A stretch of 64,000 nt of DNA from Elusimicrobiales bacterium (GCA_041651175.1 JBAZJT010000004.1:62001-126000); one strand, 5' to 3'. Positions 48,900 to 57,330 are shown, numbered from the stretch's first letter. Program-made: numbers and translations. The notes: generated by a model from the sequence alone, not told the origin.

Positions 48900-48968
48900 T
48901 AAATATTACGCCTGTCACGGATGAGCCCGCGCCCGGTTCCCGCGGCTGGCGGCAGGGGGCGCGTCTTT

Positions 48969-49068
48969 TCATCCGCAGCGGACGAACGAGGAGTGTATGT
49001 CGTAGGCGGCTTCGTGCTGCGCCATTATTCTGGCAAGCGAAAAATCGTTTTCCGCGCGGCGGCGGGCG
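48969..49068 (-). pseudogene. Displaced copy of the 3' end of the GT4 gene
   Basis: 100 bases with two mismatches to 49766-49865, which is the stop codon and last 32 codons of the glycosyltransferase. It stands alone with no upstream part of the gene. Homology begins exactly at the stop codon. Confidence 0.85.
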
Positions 49069-49090
49069 CGGATTGTCTGCGCCCGCCGCC
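49058..49090 (-). terminator. GC hairpin after the 49106 gene
   Basis: GGCGGCGGGCGC and GCGCCCGCCGCC arms of 12 bases around a nine-base loop. The left arm belongs to the duplicated glycosyltransferase segment and the right arm to unique sequence. Lies 15 bases past the stop of the small secreted gene. Confidence 0.5.
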
Positions 49091-49105
49091 GAGCTCCGGT
49101 TGCGT

Positions 49106-49498
49106 TTAGAAGGGGTTGACGCGGCAAGTCATGCTGTCGCCGTAAGTGATGGTATCCGCGCGAACCTGTATGGATGCCGGCGCGGAGGTGTTCCCGTCAA
49201 AAAGCGTCGCAGGCAGGCCTATTACAAATTCGGTGCTGTGTTTCTTTTCCGACCGGAAAACAAGCGCTTTCTGCGAACTCGTTCTGGTGCAGGGATAGAG
49301 TCCCATCTCCCGCATTTCGCCGGACCTGGGATTGCGCTCAAACAGTTTGAGCATTCCGGAATCGCGGTTGATGACGCCGGCCACGGAATAGGTTTCGCCG
49401 TCGCATATTAATTGCACGCGATTGGCCGGAGCCGCATCCTCGGCGCGGGCCGCGCACGCAAAAACCGCCAGAACCGCCGCTATTGCCAGTTTTTTCAT
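49106..49498 (-). CDS. Small secreted protein
   Basis: 130 residues from ATG 49498, which has AAGGAG and a clear signal peptide (KKLAIAAVLAVFACAARAED). The mature part is mostly beta (VQLICDGETYSVAGVINRDSGMLKLFER, then CTRTSSQKALVF and TITYGDSMTCRVNPF) with three Cys. I recognise no family. It sits between the two copies of the glycosyltransferase 3' end and is thus the cargo of that duplication. The 267 bases upstream (49499-49765) are AT-richer and show no clear promoter. Confidence 0.65.
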   Translation of the reverse strand: MKKLAIAAVLAVFACAARAEDAAPANRVQLICDGETYSVAGVINRDSGMLKLFERNPRSGEMREMGLYPCTRTSSQKALVFRSEKKHSTEFVIGLPATLFDGNTSAPASIQVRADTITYGDSMTCRVNPF

Positions 49499-49765
49499 AT
49501 CATGTTCTCCTTTGCGCCAGTAATTCAATCCTTCTATATTTTCCCAATAAACCGCGCCGCACGCATGAGCCAAAAGTCCCAGACCAACAACTGGCGAAAC
49601 ATTCCAGCGCAAAATCTTCATATGGGGAAAAGTCCGGATAATCTGTGAAAATCTGTGCTCACTCTGCGGATGAAACGCCGTTAAATTATAGAGAAGACGA
49701 CCGCTTGCCGCGGAGAAGTTTTATCCCCGGATTTGCGGGATTTTCCCTTCGCAAAATAATTCGCG

Positions 49766-49865
49766 TCATCCGCAGCGGACGAACGAGGAGTGTATGTCGT
49801 AGGCGGCTTCGTACTGCGCCATCATTCTGGCAAGCGAAAAATCGTTTTCCGCGCGGCGGCGGGCG
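49766..49865 (-). repeat. GT4 3' end, intact copy of the 100-bp duplication
   Basis: Direct-repeat partner of 48969-49068, 797 bases apart, same orientation. Between them is the small secreted gene. Confidence 0.85.
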
Positions 49866-50863
49866 GCGGCGCCCATGGCCTGCCGGAACTCCGCCCCGGC
49901 GGCAAGCTGGGCCAGCGCGTCGGCCAGCGCGCCGGTATCTGCGGGGGGGACAAGTTTCGCGGTCTCGCCGTCCGCGGCGATTTCGCGGACGCCGTCCACC
50001 GCGCTGGCGACCGAGGGCAGCCCCATGCTCATCGCCTCCATCAGCGCGTTGGGCGTGCCCTCCCACAGCGAGGGCAGCGCGAATATATCCGCGGCGCACA
50101 GCCAGGGGCGCAAATCCTCCTGCTCGCCGGGCAGGACGTCGCCGCGCAGGCCGCGCGCGCGGGCGCGGGCCTCAAGCTGGGCGCGCAGCGGCCCCTCGCC
50201 CAGAATTACCAGGCGCAGCTTCAGGATGGCGGCGGCGTCTATAAGGTAGCGGTGGCCCTTCTGCTCGTCCAGCCGGCCCGCCGCGACCACCAGAACGTCC
50301 TGCGGTCCCAGCCCCAGTTCGGCCCGCTTGGCGTCGCGCAGCGCCTTGTGAAAACGCCATTTTACCGTGTCCACCCCGTTGCGGATTACGGCGGCGCGCG
50401 CCGGATCATACCCCAGGCTGCCCACCAGGAAATCCCGGCTGGCGGAGGATTCGCAGACGGTAAACTCGTCTTTTGTCCTTGTAAGCGCGTCCAGCCACAG
50501 CAGCGGCAGAGCGCGGGTGCGGTAATTTACGCGCGGAGAAGTCAGCAGCGCCGCGCCGCCGCGCCGGGCCAGCCGGCAGAACTGTATCGCGCGGTAGAGG
50601 AGGGCGTGTATCACGTCCGGCTTGTGCCGGGCTATTATGCGCGAGAGCTTCATAACATCAAACGGCGCGGGCGCATAGCCGGAGCCCAGCGTCTCCACCG
50701 GAACGCCGGCATTCTCAATATCGGCGGCCAGATGGCCCCGGTGCTTTAGCGACACCGCGCACACCGGCTCGTATTTGGCGCGATTGAGGCCGGAGACTAT
50801 TTTGAGCAGCGTATTCTCCGCCCCGCCGCGCGAGGTGGAAGTGATGACATAAAGTATGCGCAT
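49766..50863 (-). CDS. Family 4 glycosyltransferase
   Basis: 365 residues, GT-B fold. N-terminal MRILYVITSTSRGGAENTLLKI, donor-site VVAAGRLDEQKGHRYLIDAA, LVILGEGPLRAQLE and the C-terminal FALPSLWEGTPNALMEAMSMGLPSVAS with the EGxPNxxxE motif. It probably adds a hexose to a cell-surface glycan or lipid. Last gene of the run from yciH. The last 32 codons plus stop are duplicated downstream at 48969-49068. Confidence 0.92.
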   Translation of the reverse strand: MRILYVITSTSRGGAENTLLKIVSGLNRAKYEPVCAVSLKHRGHLAADIENAGVPVETLGSGYAPAPFDVMKLSRIIARHKPDVIHALLYRAIQFCRLARRGGAALLTSPRVNYRTRALPLLWLDALTRTKDEFTVCESSASRDFLVGSLGYDPARAAVIRNGVDTVKWRFHKALRDAKRAELGLGPQDVLVVAAGRLDEQKGHRYLIDAAAILKLRLVILGEGPLRAQLEARARARGLRGDVLPGEQEDLRPWLCAADIFALPSLWEGTPNALMEAMSMGLPSVASAVDGVREIAADGETAKLVPPADTGALADALAQLAAGAEFRQAMGAAARRRAENDFSLARMMAQYEAAYDIHSSFVRCG

Positions 50864-50884
50864 ATCAACGTTTGAAATCCGCGC

Positions 50885-51283
50885 TCAATGCGGCGCGGCG
50901 GGGGCGGAAAGCATTTTCTCCCGCAATTGCGCGCTTGCGGCCTGCGGCTCCAGATTTTTGCTGACGCTGACCATCACGGTTTTGGCGCGCGTGGTGACTC
51001 TGCCGTGCTGGTTGCGGATGATGTATTCAAACTCCGTCTTTATCTCGCTCATGGCGGTTACTTTGGTTTCTATCTCCAGCTCGTCGCCGTAGAAGGCGGG
51101 GTATTTGTAGTCCACCTCCTGCCGGTAGACGACAAACATCAGCCCCTCGTCCATCAGCTTTTTGACCGACAGGCCGCGCGCCTCCATGTACTCCGTGCGC
51201 GCCTCCTCCAGGAACTTGAGATAGTTGCCGTAATAGACAACACCGCCGCAATCCGTGTCGTGGTAATATATCCGTTTTTTCAT
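50885..51283 (-). CDS. ybgC: YbgC-type acyl-CoA thioesterase
   Basis: 132-residue hot-dog-fold thioesterase. The active-site stretch YYHDTDCGGVVYYGNYLKFLEEARTEYM carries the catalytic Asp, and the family core RQEVDYKYPAFYGDELEIET follows. YbgC hydrolyses acyl-CoA or acyl-ACP; in other bacteria it sits with tol-pal, but no tol genes are present here. Overlaps yjbQ by ATGA. Confidence 0.93.
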   Translation of the reverse strand: MKKRIYYHDTDCGGVVYYGNYLKFLEEARTEYMEARGLSVKKLMDEGLMFVVYRQEVDYKYPAFYGDELEIETKVTAMSEIKTEFEYIIRNQHGRVTTRAKTVMVSVSKNLEPQAASAQLREKMLSAPAAPH

Positions 51284-51696
51284 TCGCCTATTATTTTGAC
51301 AAGCACGCGCTTGTCGCGCCGCCCGTCAAACTCCCCGTAGAATATGCGTTCCCAGGGGCCGAAATCCAGCCGGCCTTTGGTGATTGCGACCACAACCTCC
51401 CTGCCCAGCAGCGTCCGTTTGAGATGCGCGTCGCCGTTATCCTCGCCGGTGAGGTTGTGGCGGTAGCGGTCAACGCCGTAAGGGGCCAGTTTCTCGGTCC
51501 AGTCCAGAAAATCCTGATGCAGCCCGCTTTCATTGTCGTTTATAAAAACGCTGGAGGTGATGTGCATGGAATTGACCAGGCACAGCCCCTCCCGGACGCC
51601 GCTTTTTTCCACGGCCTCCTCCACCCGGTCTGTGATATTGATTATCTCATACCGCTTGCCGGTGTGAATTACAAGGTATTCGGTGAGTGATTTCAT
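51280..51696 (-). CDS. yjbQ: YjbQ/UPF0047 family protein
   Basis: 138 residues. Family signature: NITDRVEEAVEKSGVREGLCLVNSMHITSSVFIND, HNLTGEDNGDAHLKRTLLGREVVVAITKGRLDFGPWERIFYGEFDG. The conserved His and Glu residues suggest metal binding; a thiamin phosphate synthase side activity is reported for the family. ATG 51696 overlaps the MBL hydrolase stop, so an upstream start is rejected. Confidence 0.93.
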   Translation of the reverse strand: MKSLTEYLVIHTGKRYEIINITDRVEEAVEKSGVREGLCLVNSMHITSSVFINDNESGLHQDFLDWTEKLAPYGVDRYRHNLTGEDNGDAHLKRTLLGREVVVAITKGRLDFGPWERIFYGEFDGRRDKRVLVKIIGE

Positions 51697-52316
51697 GACA
51701 CCCGCTCCAGAACGCGGACCGCGCATTTGCAGAGTTTTGCGAAATCCGCGCCGTAATTTTCCTGCCCCGGCTTCCAGCCGTAATGCATGGGAACCGCGAT
51801 TTTCGGATTGATGAGCGCAGCCGCCTGCGCGGCCTCCCCGGCATCCATGGTATAAGTTCCGCCCACGGGAAGCAGGGCTATGTCCGTCCGGCAGGCGGAC
51901 ATTTCCGGGATTTTGTCGGTGTCGCCGGCGTGATAGAGACGCTCGCCGTCTATTTCCGCGATAAAGCCGGTGTGGCCCAGGCTCCCGGCGTGATTGGGTA
52001 TTTTCAGGTTGTATGCCGCCACCGCTTCAAAGGCGATTCCGGCGGCGGTATTTTTTTCGCCCGGCTTTACCGCAAGGATTTGCCGCCCCAGCTTCGCCGC
52101 GACGGCGGCATTGCCCGCGATGACGGTGGAATCTTTCGTTATCAGCGCGACATCTTCCGGCGAGCAGTGGTCGTAATGCTCGTGAGTTATGAAAATAACG
52201 CCGGCCTTGTCCGCGCCGGGCTTGAGCCGGAACGGGTCGAAATAAACGGTCAGCCCCCCCTCCGTTTTCACGCGGAACGCGGAATGGCCCAGCCACTCAA
52301 GCCTGTCAATCAGCAT
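51693..52316 (-). CDS. MBL-fold metal-dependent hydrolase
   Basis: 207 residues with metallo-beta-lactamase motifs: ITHEHYDHCSPED (HxHxDH), GHTGFIAEIDGERLYHAGDTD and final PMHYG. Close to the UPF0173/UlaG-like hydrolases of unknown substrate. Overlaps yciH by 7 bases and yjbQ by 4. Confidence 0.9.
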   Translation of the reverse strand: MLIDRLEWLGHSAFRVKTEGGLTVYFDPFRLKPGADKAGVIFITHEHYDHCSPEDVALITKDSTVIAGNAAVAAKLGRQILAVKPGEKNTAAGIAFEAVAAYNLKIPNHAGSLGHTGFIAEIDGERLYHAGDTDKIPEMSACRTDIALLPVGGTYTMDAGEAAQAAALINPKIAVPMHYGWKPGQENYGADFAKLCKCAVRVLERVS

Positions 52317-52645
52317 ATGCGCCGGACCTTGTAGCCGGCGGCTTTAAGCTCGGCCTCCACGAAGTCGCGCCTGTCGCCCTGAAGCTCCAGCACGCCGTGC
52401 TTGACCGTCCCACCGGAGCCCAGCCGTTTCTTGAATTTCTTCAGCAGTTCTTCCTTGCCTTCGGGGTGCATTTGCAGCCGCTCTATAAGCGTAAGCCCGC
52501 TGCCCTTGTGCCCCGCGCGGAAGGAAACGCGCACCGGCTCCGCCTGTTTGGGCCCCGGGCATTTGCAGGGCGATTTGCCGCAGGAGGGGCAGGGCGGTTT
52601 CCACCCCGGCTCGTTGGAATAGACCACGTTCCCGTCGCAACTCAT
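52310..52645 (-). CDS. yciH: SUI1/YciH translation-factor-like protein
   Basis: 111 residues. The N-terminus has a small Cys cluster (CPSCGKSPCKC), and the C-terminal SUI1 domain reads GSGLTLIERLQMHPEGKEELLKKFKKRLGSGGTVKHGVLELQGD. Bacterial YciH resembles eukaryotic eIF1 and can act on start-codon selection. First gene of the run, with a bidirectional terminator just upstream. Confidence 0.93.
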   Translation of the reverse strand: MSCDGNVVYSNEPGWKPPCPSCGKSPCKCPGPKQAEPVRVSFRAGHKGSGLTLIERLQMHPEGKEELLKKFKKRLGSGGTVKHGVLELQGDRRDFVEAELKAAGYKVRRIC

Positions 52646-52673
52646 AAATCCATTTTAGATAACCTTGCGCGCA

Positions 52674-52704
52674 AAAAAAAGCCCGCCGTCAGGCGGGCTT
52701 TTCT
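52674..52704. terminator. Bidirectional intrinsic terminator
   Basis: AGCCCGCC-GTCA-GGCGGGCT stem flanked by eight A on the left and four T on the right (52674-52703). It lies 13 bases past the stop of the minus-strand secreted gene at 52718 and upstream of yciH, so it ends the secreted gene's transcript. Confidence 0.8.
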
Positions 52705-52717
52705 GCCGGCGGGAAAC

Positions 52718-53554
52718 TTACTGCGCGCCGTACCCGTTAAACTTCATTTTCTTTCCGTGGCGGCTGCCGGTATGATGCAGGTTGTAAATCTGGCCGTCGC
52801 CGCGAACGACATACATATTATTGCCCATCACGGTGGAGGTGAAGGTGGTTACCGCCCAGGACACGTTCACATTCATGGATGCCACAGGCTCATCCGCGGA
52901 ACCGGCGTTGACTATGCCTTCCTTGGGTATCTGGCAGACTATATCCATCTTGTGTCCCCAGGAGGCGTAGCCGTCCACCATAACCGTAACGCCCTTGAGG
53001 TACTGCCCTTTCCCCATAAACTTCATGCCGGGCACGCCCACTATGGTGTATGTGGCGTCCACCACGGTAAAACCCAGCCAGGTGACATTCATGTAATAGG
53101 ACTTGGCCACCGGCGGCTGCGCGTCGGTAAGCTGGTCCCATTCCGTCGCGGCGGCGGGGATGGCGTTGGCGTACTGATTCGTGGCCGCAACGACGCCCTT
53201 GTTTGTCACCACCACCTTGAATATCTGGGTGCCGGTGTTTATTATCTGGTTCACCGCGTCGGCGATATCGCCTACGGACGTTTTTCCGTCCGGCAGTCCG
53301 GGCATGTCCTCCCCCTGCCGAACCTGGGGCGGCACCTCGCGCACGCGCACTGACACCGCGTCCTCCGGGCTGGTGGCCATGGCCTTCTCATACAACTCCG
53401 GCGAAGAGCGCCTGAGTTGCTCCAGAAAAGGCTTCATATCGTCCGAAGGGCCGGCAAATCTAAGCCCGGAGGGTCCGGCAGGAATGAAAGCCTGCGCCGC
53501 CGCGCCCGCGGCGAAAACTGCGGAAACTGCCGCTGCCAACATCGCTTTTTTCAT
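52718..53554 (-). CDS. Secreted protein of unknown function
   Basis: 278 residues from ATG 53554, preceded by GAGAGG and followed at once by a signal peptide (KKAMLAAAVSAVFAAGAAAQA). An N-terminal helical part (PFLEQLRRSSPELYEKAM) leads into a beta-rich C-terminal half (YYMNVTWLGFTVVDATYTIVGVPGMKFMGKGQYLKGVTVMVDGY). It may be a jelly-roll or beta-sandwich surface protein. No family recognised. Bounded by the terminator at 52674 and its own promoter zone around 53600. Confidence 0.7.
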   Translation of the reverse strand: MKKAMLAAAVSAVFAAGAAAQAFIPAGPSGLRFAGPSDDMKPFLEQLRRSSPELYEKAMATSPEDAVSVRVREVPPQVRQGEDMPGLPDGKTSVGDIADAVNQIINTGTQIFKVVVTNKGVVAATNQYANAIPAAATEWDQLTDAQPPVAKSYYMNVTWLGFTVVDATYTIVGVPGMKFMGKGQYLKGVTVMVDGYASWGHKMDIVCQIPKEGIVNAGSADEPVASMNVNVSWAVTTFTSTVMGNNMYVVRGDGQIYNLHHTGSRHGKKMKFNGYGAQ

Positions 53555-53595
53555 GTTTGCCTCTCCATGCCGCCCATCGTTATCCACGCGCCCCG

Positions 53596-53613
53596 CCGCA
53601 GGCGAACCTGCGG
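53596..53613. repeat. Inverted repeat in a divergent promoter region
   Basis: CCGCAGG-CGAA-CCTGCGG lies between the divergent genes at 53554 and 53739; a second repeat CCGGTAA-TT-TTACCGG is at 53693-53708. Both could be regulator sites. No consensus promoter stands out in this 184-base gap beyond TATAAA just before the hydrolase ribosome site. Confidence 0.35.
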
Positions 53614-53738
53614 ACGGGACTTTATAACAGGCGTCAGGTAAATGCTATCACGGCGCGGCAGGCGCGCGACAGGGCCAAAAGGCCCACACTCTCCGGTAAT
53701 TTTACCGGCGGCGCGCATAAATGTTATAAAGGAAGAAT

Positions 53739-54632
53739 ATGGCCTTTGTCATCGCCTGGATTGCCATCGGGTCCGTTGCGGCGGCGGCGCTTATCGTTGC
53801 CGCAGCCTATTTATACAGCAAGCGCATGCTGCGCCCGCCCCATCACCGCGCGCCGGTTGCCGTATTCCCGGACCAGTTCCGCCTGCCGCACCAGAACACT
53901 GTTTTCACCTCGGAAGACGGGATAACCCTGCGCGGCTGGTTCATCCCGGCGGACAATTCGCCCAAAACCATAATTCTGCTGCACGGCTGGGGCAACAACA
54001 GGGGCGACGCGCTGGCCGCCACGCATTTCCTGCACGAGGCCGGCTTCAACCTGCTTTATTTTGATTTCCGCTGCTGCGGCGAAAGCGGGGGGGCGGTATC
54101 CACCGTGGGCTATCTGGAAACGCGCGATATGGAAGCCGCCCTGGAGTATCTTAAAACGCGCAAGCCGGAATGCGCGCAGGCCGTAGGCGTCTACGGCATG
54201 TCCATGGGCGCGGCGGTGGCGGTATACGCCGCCGCCCGGCACGACATCATAAAATGCGTCGCCCTGGAGGCGGCTTTTGATTCTTACGAGAAAGCGGCGG
54301 GCCGATATGCCTGGACACATCTCAGGATTCCCTATTATCCGTTCGTGCCGCCCGCGCTTATGTTTGCGCGCATGAAGCTGGGAACGGACCCGGAAAAATT
54401 CAGCCCGCAATACCACATACGGGCCGTCAGCCCCAGACCGGTGCTTTTCATACACGGCAGCCACGACGCGCTTGTGCCGCTCAAAGACGCCAAGGCGCTT
54501 TTTGAAAAGGCCGGCCAGCCCAAGGAATTCTGGACCGTTGCCGGCGCAAGCCACGCCAAATGCGCCGAGACCGGCGGCGCGGAATACCGCAAGCGCCTGA
54601 CGGACTTTTTCACAGCCAATCTGAAGGGTTAA
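53739..54632 (+). CDS. Membrane-anchored alpha/beta hydrolase
   Basis: 297 residues: N-terminal membrane helix (AFVIAWIAIGSVAAAALIVAAAYLY), oxyanion loop LLHGWGNN, nucleophile elbow YGMSMGAA (Ser near residue 153), acid in HGSHDALVP and His in AGASHAKC. Similar to the BAAT/serine aminopeptidase-like hydrolases that sit on the membrane. AAGGAAG precedes ATG 53739. Substrate unknown. Confidence 0.88.
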   Translation: MAFVIAWIAIGSVAAAALIVAAAYLYSKRMLRPPHHRAPVAVFPDQFRLPHQNTVFTSEDGITLRGWFIPADNSPKTIILLHGWGNNRGDALAATHFLHEAGFNLLYFDFRCCGESGGAVSTVGYLETRDMEAALEYLKTRKPECAQAVGVYGMSMGAAVAVYAAARHDIIKCVALEAAFDSYEKAAGRYAWTHLRIPYYPFVPPALMFARMKLGTDPEKFSPQYHIRAVSPRPVLFIHGSHDALVPLKDAKALFEKAGQPKEFWTVAGASHAKCAETGGAEYRKRLTDFFTANLKG

Positions 54633-54641
54633 CCCGGACCA

Positions 54642-54670
54642 TTGCGCCGCGCGGCAGGCCATGATACAAT
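54642..54670 (+). promoter_or_regulatory. Predicted sigma70 promoter for the HExxH protein gene
   Basis: TTGCGC, 17-base spacer, TACAAT. The transcript would have a leader of about 120 bases (54677-54798), in which I see no clear riboswitch. The clostripain gene has the same TTGCGC-17-TACCAT layout. Confidence 0.6.
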
Positions 54671-54798
54671 AGATTTGCGCGGGCGAGAGTCCGCACATAT
54701 ATCAAAATCCCGCACGCAGCGGTTCAACGCCGTCCGGCGGAGTTTGCGCGTGATTGGCAGCCGGGGCGGGATTAATCCGGTAAACCGAGGAGAAACTG

Positions 54799-55605
54799 AT
54801 GGCAAAGGCAATGATGTCGTTGTGCGCCGCCGCGCTGTGTCTGTCTGCTGCGGCGGTTTCGGCCCAGGATTTTGATTTCCGCTCGTATTACACGGACCAT
54901 CAGGATGAAATAGAAGCCCGCCGGTCGTCCATGGAATTCCGGTCCCCCGATAGATTCATAGCGCAGGCCGGCCCCGGGCCGGACCTTCCCTGCCCGGTGG
55001 ACAGCGATGTGCCGGAACGGGTGCAGCAGCAGCTCTCGGACGATTTTGCCTTCATCAAAACCATAAGAGGCTCCTCCGCGTCCAGGCTGCACCGCGAGGT
55101 ATTCGGCGAAGTGGACGGCGAGAATTACTATAAATTTTTCACCTCGCGCGTGAAATCCATCGGGCTTGACGAATGCGGCGGCGGCAATGCCGTGGCCTGC
55201 GTGCAGCCTTATTATGACCCGTCAAAAATGTGGCTTACGCAGAACTACATAAAGTTCAGCCATCCGCAGATAGCGCGGCTTATGGTGGTGTTTCACGAAT
55301 CCCGCCATACCGAAACCAATCACGGCAACTGGATGCACGCTAAATGCCCGACCCCCTTCGCGGATGAAAACGGCCGCGAATACACCAGCATCTGGACAGG
55401 AGCCTCCCTCGCGGGCGAGCCGGCGTGCGACCGCACCGCCTTCGGCTCTTACGGCTCTTCCATGATAATGCTCAAAAACGTCCAGAAATTCTGCTCCAGC
55501 TGCACCGACAAGGTGCGCATGGACGCCGGCATATACGCGGACGACCAGTTCAACCGCGTTATAGACGCGCAGGCCAGATCGTCAATCCGCAAGGACCTTT
55601 ACTAA
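54799..55605 (+). CDS. Secreted protein with HExxH motif, putative metallopeptidase
   Basis: 268 residues with a signal peptide (KAMMSLCAAALCLSAAAVSA). The central stretch LMVVFHESRHTETNHGNWMHAKCP has HESRH, a zinc-protease HExxH pattern on a predicted helix, with Glu or His further on as possible third ligands. Several Cys (CPVDSD, CGGGNAVACV, CDRTAF, CSSC) suggest disulfides. No named family. ATG 54799 follows GAGGAG. It is followed by a 15-base stem hairpin at 55635. Confidence 0.75.
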   Translation: MAKAMMSLCAAALCLSAAAVSAQDFDFRSYYTDHQDEIEARRSSMEFRSPDRFIAQAGPGPDLPCPVDSDVPERVQQQLSDDFAFIKTIRGSSASRLHREVFGEVDGENYYKFFTSRVKSIGLDECGGGNAVACVQPYYDPSKMWLTQNYIKFSHPQIARLMVVFHESRHTETNHGNWMHAKCPTPFADENGREYTSIWTGASLAGEPACDRTAFGSYGSSMIMLKNVQKFCSSCTDKVRMDAGIYADDQFNRVIDAQARSSIRKDLY

Positions 55606-55606
55606 T

Positions 55607-56254
55607 TTGAACAGCAAAACCGCCTGTCGTTTCCGCGCGGGTTCCGGCGATACGCCGGAACCCGCGCCGTTTACGGCGCGCGCCACGCTGGCCGTCGCGC
55701 TGCTGCTGTCCGGCGGCTGCGGCACCGCCGGGGGTCCAGCTCCGGCAATCCGGCAGAACGCGCAGTCTCTGCGGGAGTTGCGCGTTCTTGAGGAAATACT
55801 GGCCTCCAGAAACGACAACGATTCCAGACTGGATACCGGGTTCAACGGCCTTTCGCCGGAGACAAAAGCGCTGTTCCGGCAAAAATACGCCAGCCTGCCC
55901 GCGGAAGCCCGAAACGAGCGCGGCACCATCGTCTATATTATCGGCAAAAACCTGTCCCAGCCGGAAGATTGGGTTTTCCTGGAGGAAGTTGTCAGGGAAA
56001 AGCCATGCCTCAGCCTTCAGAACTGCGCCGCGGCGGCGCCGGCGCCGGACCACGAGCAGCACACCGTCAGCGTCACGCTGGCCTATCCCGCACTGGTCGC
56101 GCTGCGCCAGGCGGGCCGCGCCGCCGGCGGCGGCGATAACCGGCGAGCCGTGGCCGTTGCCGAAGCGGCCAGACTGTCGGAATCCAGGACCATATCGAAT
56201 GCCGCGGTCAGGCTGGAACTGGAACTGCTGCGGCCTGCCGGCAAAACCCCGTAA
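55607..56254 (+). CDS. Putative lipoprotein with uncertain start
   Basis: 215 residues if started at TTG 55607, one base after the previous stop. A lipobox-like stretch ATLAVALLLSGGCGTAGG lies near residue 38, so the natural start should be about 15 residues before it; none is visible as ATG or GTG. The N-terminal extension is encoded by a perfect hairpin (55635-55667), which argues against long translation. The mature part is helical (LRELRVLEEILASRNDND, LFRQKYASLPAEARNERG). No family recognised. Confidence 0.55.
   Translation: MNSKTACRFRAGSGDTPEPAPFTARATLAVALLLSGGCGTAGGPAPAIRQNAQSLRELRVLEEILASRNDNDSRLDTGFNGLSPETKALFRQKYASLPAEARNERGTIVYIIGKNLSQPEDWVFLEEVVREKPCLSLQNCAAAAPAPDHEQHTVSVTLAYPALVALRQAGRAAGGGDNRRAVAVAEAARLSESRTISNAAVRLELELLRPAGKTP
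55635..55667 (+). terminator. Perfect 15-bp hairpin after the HExxH gene
   Basis: GCGCGGGTTCCGGCG and CGCCGGAACCCGCGC with an ATA loop, 29 bases past the HExxH stop. No T tract. It lies inside the 5' part of the predicted lipoprotein frame, so it is either a stability element or a sign that the lipoprotein start lies further down. Confidence 0.55.
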
Positions 56255-56337
56255 CGGGGGGCATTGCGGCCTTCACAGAATCTCCAGCGACCTCTGCCGC
56301 AATCGCCGCTTCACTGAACGGGGCGTGAATTTGTAAG

Positions 56338-57330
56338 ATGGGTTTCAGTTGTATGAACAAAGTCTGCCCCTATTGCGGACACAACCGCAACACGCCCTGG
56401 GACGACTGTTGCCGCCGCTGCGGCAAGTCGTTTTTCCATCCGTCGCTTATGCCGGCGGCGGCCAAATGGCTCGCCGTTGCAGCCGTTCTGGGCGGAGCAT
56501 ATCTGCTGTTTGCCGCGAAATACGGGCACAAGCTGCCGCCCGCCGCCTCCAGGCCGGCGGAGTATGTCAAGGCGCGCGCGACCCAGTTGTGGAGGGAAGT
56601 CGGGGACAGGGCGCGGTTCAGGCACGGCTTTTCGCCGTCCATAAAACAGGAGAAGGCGCGGCATTCCGGCCCGCGGGACGGGATGGCATACATACCCGCG
56701 GGAACATTCCGCATGGGCGCGCCGGAAGAAAACGGCGTCAAAAACAACTGCCCCGTCCGACAAGTCAGCCTGACGGGGTTTTATATGGATATAAACGGCG
56801 TAACAGCCGCCGAATACGCGCAATGCGTCGCCGAAGGCGTCTGCCCGGCGGTAACCGGCCCGGCCTGCAACTCCGCCAATCCGGCGCGCGGCAATTATCC
56901 GGCAGACTGCGTTACCTGGCACGCGGCGCAGGCCTACTGCCGGTGGCGCGGCAAAACGCTTCCGTCCGGCGCGCAATGGGAAACGGCGGCCCGCGCCGGC
57001 AGCGCGGACGCTTATTATTTCGGCGCCGACACCAGGCAGCTGCACCGCCACATCTGGTATGACAGGAACTCTGACGGGCGCACCCATCCCGCCGGCCTGC
57101 TGCCGCCCAACGGCTATGGTCTGCGCGACATGCAGGGCCAGATACGGCAATGGGTTCTGGACGATTATGGCCAGTCCTGCGCCGGGCAGAACGCGCCAAA
57201 AGGCAAATACAAAATACTGCGCGGCTGCCACGCCGCCGAGGATGAAGAGGCCTGCCGCCTCAGCCGCGTCTCCAAATCCGAGCCCGGCAAATCCGGCGTC
57301 TCCATAGGCTTCCGCTGCGCGGCGCAATGA
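56338..57330 (+). CDS. FGE-sulfatase-domain protein with zinc ribbon and membrane anchor
   Basis: 330 residues. N-terminal zinc ribbon (CPYCGHNRNTPWDDCCRRCG), one membrane helix near residues 40-60, and from residue 115 a formylglycine-generating-enzyme-like domain (GMAYIPAGTFRMGAPEENG, FYMDINGVTAAEYAQCV, CVTWHAAQAYCRWRGKTLPSGAQWETAARAG). The usual GNVWEW block reads GQIRQWVLD and the RGGSW block reads RGCHAA, so it is a divergent member, perhaps binding or structural rather than oxidising Cys. ATG 56353 is an alternative start. Overlaps the next gene by ATGA. Confidence 0.78.
   Translation: MGFSCMNKVCPYCGHNRNTPWDDCCRRCGKSFFHPSLMPAAAKWLAVAAVLGGAYLLFAAKYGHKLPPAASRPAEYVKARATQLWREVGDRARFRHGFSPSIKQEKARHSGPRDGMAYIPAGTFRMGAPEENGVKNNCPVRQVSLTGFYMDINGVTAAEYAQCVAEGVCPAVTGPACNSANPARGNYPADCVTWHAAQAYCRWRGKTLPSGAQWETAARAGSADAYYFGADTRQLHRHIWYDRNSDGRTHPAGLLPPNGYGLRDMQGQIRQWVLDDYGQSCAGQNAPKGKYKILRGCHAAEDEEACRLSRVSKSEPGKSGVSIGFRCAAQ

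Noticed and set aside
48939..48956. An 18-base match (cccgcggctggcggcagg) to 60970-60987
   Set aside because: GC-rich and isolated, with no extension on either side. It could be an old repeat remnant, but chance cannot be excluded.
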